Shown in pieces: positions 58,450 to 64,000 of a stretch of DNA of 64,000 bases (position 1 is the first letter of the stretch; every line of letters starts with the position of its first letter). The notes under the pieces were generated by a model that was not told the origin of the DNA, did no database searches, and saw nothing but the letters and a program-made list of their open reading frames with translations. Origin of the DNA: Archegozetes longisetosus (Eukaryota; Arthropoda; Arachnida; Sarcoptiformes; Trhypochthoniidae); the NCBI GenBank assembly GCA_018873245.2, contig JAEMBT020000009.1, forward strand, positions 11,753,112 to 11,817,111, given 5' to 3'. The position numbers were made by a program, and so were the translations under genes.

Positions 58450-59330
58450 TAGATCTTCAAAATGTTTTTTCATTTACTATGGTTTAATTAAATTTGATCA
58501 GTATTATAGTTTTATATGAAATCGTTTATAAAAGAAAGAGATAGATTACAATACATTAAGCTCATATTTAAAGCAATTATTTGTGTTCTATCACTTCCAT
58601 AAGTCTTTATAAAAATTGAATTTCGCGAAAACTTATAGCCAAAATTTTGAGGGTATGCTATAAAACTCTATCACTAAATACTGTTTTCGGAATGCATACT
58701 ACCATTACTATTAAACTTTTTAAAGTTAAAAATTAAAGTTTTGTTTTAGTAATATCTCTTACCATTAATTTTCGGCGCAGAGTTTAACAAAGATTTTTGG
58801 AGGTGATAGTACTCTAAAAACTTTACTCATAAACATTGAATTAAATGCGTTATAATTAAGGTGCTTAACTTATGAGTGTGAGTCTTAAGCAACACTCTTT
58901 GCTATTTAAAAAATATTTCATCTTCAACGAATATAAGTGAGGCAAAATCTGTCTAACTTTCACAGAGCTCAAATGGCTTTTAAGGTACGATATAAAAGCC
59001 TGACAAAAAACGTGACTTAAGTGTTGTTAATGTTTAAGATAAAATACACAAGATATTTACTACATAAAGAATGAATAGTACGTTGAATATTTAGAAAGAA
59101 CTATAGTTACAATTAAGTGTGACGTATCATAGCAATTGTCTAGTTTATTTAAATGTTATCTCCAGATAGCATTCTACACAATTATTTGCTCACGCTTAAG
59201 TCCACTTTATTAATACACCCTTAGTGTTCCTTACTTTACGAGTTTGCTTTCTAAATCATTTATAATCTATTCCTAAATCAATTTGGTCTTGAAGTTTATA
59301 TTAAAGGCCTTTATTTCTCTATCCGTGAAT
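58450..59330. repeat. Duplicated non-coding module, copy G, upstream of FUT8 copy III
   Basis: Collinear with module F from AGATCTTCAAA onward, interrupted by a small insertion near 58520-58840. It ends about 80 bp before FUT8 exon 1. Confidence 0.68.
58588..58809. mobile_element. Possible small MITE inside module G
   Basis: CTATCACTTCCATAAGTC and, inverted, CTATCACCTCCAAAAATC bound a 222-bp segment that module F lacks. The TIR is short and no target duplication was resolved. Confidence 0.45.
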
Positions 59331-59409
59331 AAGTAAAACTTGGACATTGATGACCGGATCTGTTAAGTTGAGCATCATTGGATAACAAAATTGACTTGTA
59401 ACAGATTCA

Positions 59410-61791
59410 ATGATGAAATACAATAAAATTAGTACATTTCTATGGCTTTATTTTTGTGTAACATTTTTAGGATTATTATATTGTTTTCTAGTGACTGATA
59501 ATTTAAATAAAGGTGAAACTGAAAATTATTTGAAAAAATGTAGACCAACTTCTAGTCCGGATATCAAACTTCCAGATATTGAAAATGGTAAAAATATTAA
59601 AAGTGACTGTGATCATTGCATTTGCAGTAAAACTCAAATTAAAGGTATATAATATCTTGTTCTACTCGCATCTATATTATTAAACACTATTCATTAGATT
59701 TGATGGATTTGAGTGGTTTAAATCCTTAAACTAACTTATATTACAGTAATGTTGGAATCAATGGATCACTTAAGAAGATCTCATACAACAGCTCAAGAAT
59801 TATTTAATTACTTATCGGTGACATTAAATAAAACTAATATTTTGAACAAATCAACTAAAGATAAAATATTGGAAGAAGTCAGTGATATTAAAAAGTAAGA
59901 AAATGATTGCATAAGTCATATGATCAAGGTTTTACGATTTAACGCAATTTAATCGTTTAATTATAAGACTAAAAATATATCTAGACTTCGAAATTAATTT
60001 AATTAAAAAAATGCAATTAAAGAATAATTCGAAACAGTCATTGACTCATTTTGTATAACCTTATCTTTCATATTTTCTGCTTTAATCAAACAAATTTTAA
60101 ATATTTAAATAGTTAGAGTTCATTTATTTCTATTGCTCAAAATGGATAATTTGTATTAAATTTAGTCAAAATTATTAAATTTTATATGATTCTAGTGTTT
60201 TACAACTGGAAATCGAAAAGGCCACCAAATCATTAGGAATTGACGAAATCAAATACTCTCGATTGAAACAGATTTCAGGACAAATTCAGTCAAAAATAAC
60301 GAGACTTCAAAATCCATCAAAAGAAGCTTGTGATAAAGTTCCTAAATTGGTTTGTAAGCTTCGCGTTGACGCTGGTTTTGCATCTGGTATCCACGAAATA
60401 TTATGGTGTCTATTATCGGCTTATTATAAAAACCAAACTGTCATTTTGATCCCTGACTGGAGTAAATATTTCAGTCGAACTCCAGAATTTTGGGAGAGAA
60501 TGTTTTTGCCATTTTTCAGTCGTTCTCGAGAGAGTTGGGACAGAATTTTTCTTCCATTAAGCAGTACATGCAACTACACAGAATTACCCAGTGATCAACT
60601 TCAGGAAATTCCACGACCAAATAGCGTAATTGCAAGGAGGCTGATGAATGAATTGCCGAAGGGTTTTGGAGTGGATTTGATAAAGTTGTTGGATAGTCCG
60701 AATTCATGGTTTCATGCACAATTCATCGGATACATAATGCGACCTCAACCTAGACTTCAGGCACATTTGGACAATTTCAAACGTCAAATCAATCACAAAC
60801 ATCCAATCGTTGGAATACAAGTTAGGAGAACTGACAAACTCACTTATACCGAAGCTCTTTATTATCCGTTATCTGATTATATGTTTTATGTGAAGGACTA
60901 TTTCGACAAATTAGAGTTGACTGGCGAGGTATCAGAAAGACTGGTTTACGTGGCATCAGACGATCCGTCAGTATTGAAAGAACTCGTAAAGGAATATCCC
61001 AAATATAAATTCGTTGGTAGCGCTTCAATAGCACAGGTAGCAGAACAACAAACAACTAGATATTCAAATGATTCTCTTTGGGGAGTTCTGACTGATATTC
61101 ACATGTTGTCAGAATCGGACTACATTGTTTGTACATTTAGTTCAGCCGTAAGTTGTGATTAAATATATTTGTTAATACTAATTTAAGTCCACTTTAGTGT
61201 AGTGATCGACGAGTCAAACTTTGGGGCTCAAGCCTCAAGTTCGAGTCTCGTAGGCACTATACTTCTTTGGTGGCGATACGTTGACCACTATCCTTGTTTA
61301 CAACTGCCTCCTACACTATGCATTTGTCCAGTTCAACTCACTCGTAGAAAACTCACTTCTTAACTCGGGTCCGAGTGAGTTTTCCGAAAAGCAGTTAGAT
61401 TTACAAAATGAATGAATCAGTGAATGAATGAATATTGAGTAAATATTTCTATTCTTAGATATGTCGTTTGTCGTATGAACTGATGCGCTATAAAACGTTA
61501 GACGCTTCATTAAAATATCGTTCTTTAGATGTTCCCTTCCATTATCATCACTCACTAACACCAAAAAGAACTGCTCTTTACAATCATTCTCCGAAATCTT
61601 CAGATCAATGGAATCTTAAAATAGGCGATAGTCTACACGAAAGAATTCGTGGCGCACATACAGAATGGTTCGATCAGGCCATCAATGGCAGGGGTTGGGA
61701 CACGTATTTCTACGCCTCTAATTCGAGTTACCGAAGATTTTATAAACTTTATCCCTATTATAAAGTGTTTGACGACATCACTTTGGTATAG
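59410..61791 (+). CDS. Alpha-1,6-fucosyltransferase (FUT8-like), copy III, four exons, intact
   Basis: Exons 59410-59644, 59747-59894, 60196-61147 and 61459-61791, with the same phases as copy II, give 555 residues. It starts ATG ATG AAA; the equivalent of the upstream ATG of copy II is followed by a stop, which supports the 39597/59410 start. Signal-anchor (~10-28), stem, GT23 domain with 'VGIQVRRTDK' and 'YVASDD', and SH3-like C-terminus ending 'FDDITLV' are all present. Exon 1 differs strongly from copy II (for example 'SSPDIKLPDIENGKNIKSDC'), whereas about 600 bp of exon 3 and the start of intron 3 differ at only about four sites. Role as for copy II; different stems may alter Golgi placement (inference). 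Confidence 0.9.
61184..61433 (+). mobile_element. tRNA-derived SINE in intron 3 of FUT8 copy III
   Basis: The best-preserved B box of the three (AAGTTCGAGTCTC). The body has diverged from the other two copies, including a GAGTGAGTTTTCC hairpin-like part, and the tail is (GAAT)n. Confidence 0.75.
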
Positions 61792-61998
61792 ATAATACAG
61801 TCCTTTCAAAAAGTTTTGAAAACATCTGATATATGTGAAATTTTTCAGACTTGGTGCATGTTAGCATAGGTTAAGACTCTTATGATATTTATTAAAGAAA
61901 ATATGACGCAAAATCAACGAATAGGTTTTCTGTTATCCACATAGAAATAATGAATATAAGTATTGTTGTAGCAACTAGTCATAGTTTATTATTATTTT

Positions 61999-62790
61999 AC
62001 GCTGACGTAGCCAGCAATTTTAGTCTGGGGGGGGGGGCTAAAAATTCTGAAATTTTTCTGTTCAGATAAAGGTTTATTAGATTGAAATTCAGTATATTAT
62101 AATTTTTGTATTACAGTGAATTTAGTAAATTCAATAAGAAAATTATCTAAATTTATAAATGAAACGGTTTCTCTTTCGATTGATGTGAGGGCTAAACCGT
62201 TTGATCTTTTATTCGACGTACAATTTTTTAAATGAGTTTTAATTGATCTTAATGTTGAAAGACTCCTTTCATACGAGATATTAACACATCGTATAGTTAG
62301 TGATAACTTAACATATTTTATTATAATCTGTCATTGAATTTGGATAATCAATTAGTTTTTATAGACATTAAAAATACATTTACATTCATTTAAAAATAAT
62401 TTACAGTTTCAGAATTTTATTTTAAATTTTCTAAATTCGAGCTATAACGAGTAGCAAAAGGTTTCGTTGTACCAAAACTCATAAAATACTTTAATTTCGG
62501 GTGACATACACTCACTCCCATTAAAATTTCTGTCAATTTGTTATCAAATCTTTTAATATTTAATAATAAGCAATCGATTGATGCACAGAATAAATATACT
62601 TTACTTTGGTTTTTGAAAGATATTAAATAACTTTATAGTATTGCTTCTTAAATTTATTCGAAAACTTTTTTACACTTAAGTACAGTTTCAAACCTTTTGT
62701 AAGGAGATTTCTCAGTACAGACCTACATCTTATTTTTGAAAATTCTCTGGGAGAATGCCCCTAGCCTCCTTCGCTAGCAACGGCTGCGTT
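61999..62790 (-). mobile_element. hAT (ZMYM-type) element remnant with 11-G run
   Basis: The left end, CGCTGACGTAGCCAGCAATTTT followed by a run of 11 G (62027-62037), faces a degenerate inverse on the right (GCTAGCAACGGCTGCG, with CCCCTAGCCTCC). On the minus strand about 62290-62110 reads 'VNISYERSLSTLRSIKTHLK' and 'SNGLALTSIERE', the hAT C-terminal dimerisation region. The rest of the transposase is gone. It lies in the 3' flank of FUT8 copy III. Confidence 0.68.
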
Positions 62791-62924
62791 ATTTTATATC
62801 TGGTGCTTAAATAACTTCAATTATACCTATAGCTTAGCAATTAAAACGTTACAGAAAAATTACAGAAATGTTTTATGATACTAAGTCACATACATTCGAT
62901 GATTTTAAAACAATGTATAACAAC

Positions 62925-63240
62925 TGAAGATGTTATGTTATGTTATCATTCCTGTCGGACCATAATAATTTATATAATATGAAATTGAATTCTTATTCGT
63001 TTTATAATAAAGAGAATCATAATTAAAAATTCAAGCTTAAATTGATGCGCACCACAACATAACTTTGTTGCTTTTATTGTCGTTATCGCAGATTATTAAG
63101 TTTTCAGCTGTATAATTTATTATGAATAGTTCAGTGCATTAGTCAATTATTTTGAAGCAAAATTGAATCAAGTTACATTGTTCGAAGTTAATCTAGTCAA
63201 TAAACTATTATATCATTCGTTTTTAAATAAAGGAGAGTAA
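62925..63240. repeat. FUT8 3' flank, counterpart of 43550-43990
   Basis: Collinear with the downstream flank of FUT8 copy II; the right limit is indistinct. Confidence 0.65.
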
Positions 63241-63884
63241 AGAATACACTGAATCGTCTGATTAGGAACATGGCTAATTTCATATTGATCAGGCCATGTT
63301 TACTGTCTCTATTAGCGAATTTTCCCTTTTTATTGGAATAAATGCACTAAATTTGATTAACTTCAGGTTTAATCCATTATGTCAGTAATCGTAATGTAAA
63401 GTTATGTCAGATTAGACTGTACAAATGAAAAAAATTTAACTTTATAGGGATTAAATTTCAGCTTAAATAGTGGTTTAACTTAAGTTTAATAAAAATTCTC
63501 CTTCAATAATTAACTTCTATTTGTTTATATAATTTCAAATGATTTTATGCTAAATAGCTAATTATTAGGCTTGTGCAAAATATGAACTTGATATATATTT
63601 TCAAATTCAATTGAATTTAATATTCAATAAACAATATATTAAAAATAATTATTTAAGTAAATTAGCTTTACAATAGATCATAAAATGATGTTTTGCTAAA
63701 TCAATCAAAATAGTGAACAGTAGAACAGATTTCGAGGTCGATAACAGTGTTTATAAACAGGTTTAACTGATTTATACTATTTGACAGTTTCAAGTGATAA
63801 TTCCCTCAAGTATGCTCTATAGAGTGAAATTTACAAGTTATATAATTTATCAAAATTTGAGTTTGCTCTTAAAAAAGCCTTGTC
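63241..63884. other. Intergenic DNA, no gene seen
   Basis: One TAGGCTTGTGCAAAATATG near 63566 resembles the end of the element at 57942, but no partner end was found in the window. Confidence 0.45.
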
Positions 63885-64000
63885 GTAAGCAATGATGAGC
63901 GTGCTCGATGCTCGTGCTCGTACTCGGGCAAAATTTGGTGCTCAGTGCTCGCGCTCATGCTCAGCAAAATCGAAGTGTTCAATGCTCGTTTTTTGAAGGT
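63885..64000. repeat. GCTC-rich repeat at the window edge, probable hAT-type end
   Basis: Many GCTCG/TGCTC units, similar in style to the subterminal repeats of the element at 42193. It is cut by the end of the window, so the assignment is tentative. Confidence 0.5.

Noticed and set aside
63566..63620. Possible second copy of the element at 57942 (AGGCTTGTGCAA)
   Set aside because: Only about 12 bases match and no opposite end is found before the window stops.

Overview
This is a eukaryotic, animal-type window. It is strongly AT-rich, genes are broken by spliceosomal introns (several only about 53-120 bp), and more than half of the sequence is transposon-derived or duplicated. Centrin, WDR11, a GT31 glycosyltransferase and FUT8 with a C-terminal SH3-like region all point to a metazoan. 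AT-richness, short introns and the mix of Tc1/mariner, hAT and LINE remnants fit an arthropod, perhaps an acariform mite, but the sequence alone does not fix the lineage. No prokaryotic, phage or CRISPR features were seen.

Layout. Bases 1-10.9 kb hold ordinary genes: a GT31 beta-1,3-glycosyltransferase (+), centrin (-) and WDR11 (+, 3 exons) in head-to-head arrangement, then a small two-helix membrane protein with a PPxY tail (+). From 11 to 33 kb lies a segmental-duplication array. Four copies of a two-exon gene on the minus strand encode a signal peptide, a GH16-fold ectodomain lacking the catalytic ExDxxE motif, one transmembrane helix and a tyrosine-rich cytoplasmic tail; three are intact and one has a frameshifted tail. 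They alternate with copies of a roughly 1.3-1.6 kb non-coding module and with debris of the PPxY gene, mariner, hAT and LINE elements. From 33 to 44 kb and 58 to 63 kb the same module sits instead upstream of alpha-1,6-fucosyltransferase (FUT8-like) genes: two intact four-exon copies (39.6-42.0 kb and 59.4-61.8 kb), one exon-1 relic broken by transposons (35.7 kb) and one 3' fragment (25.5 kb). Between 47.5 and 54.9 kb are two divergent paralogous three-exon genes for helical proteins with a long glycine-rich hydrophobic hairpin, unrecognised but ApoL-like in general design.

Mobile DNA can be resolved unusually well because paralogous copies give empty-site comparisons: many MITEs have exact TIRs and TA or 8-bp target duplications. 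A Tc1-like element (33.6-35.6 kb) has DD38E spacing and an intron that splits the first catalytic aspartate codon.

Themes. GT31, FUT8 and the GH16-derived receptors all make or probably bind glycans. The GH16 and FUT8 expansions look like gene birth-and-death through segmental duplication, with recent gene conversion between the two intact FUT8 copies. The best candidate for an undescribed system is the GH16-derived receptor array.
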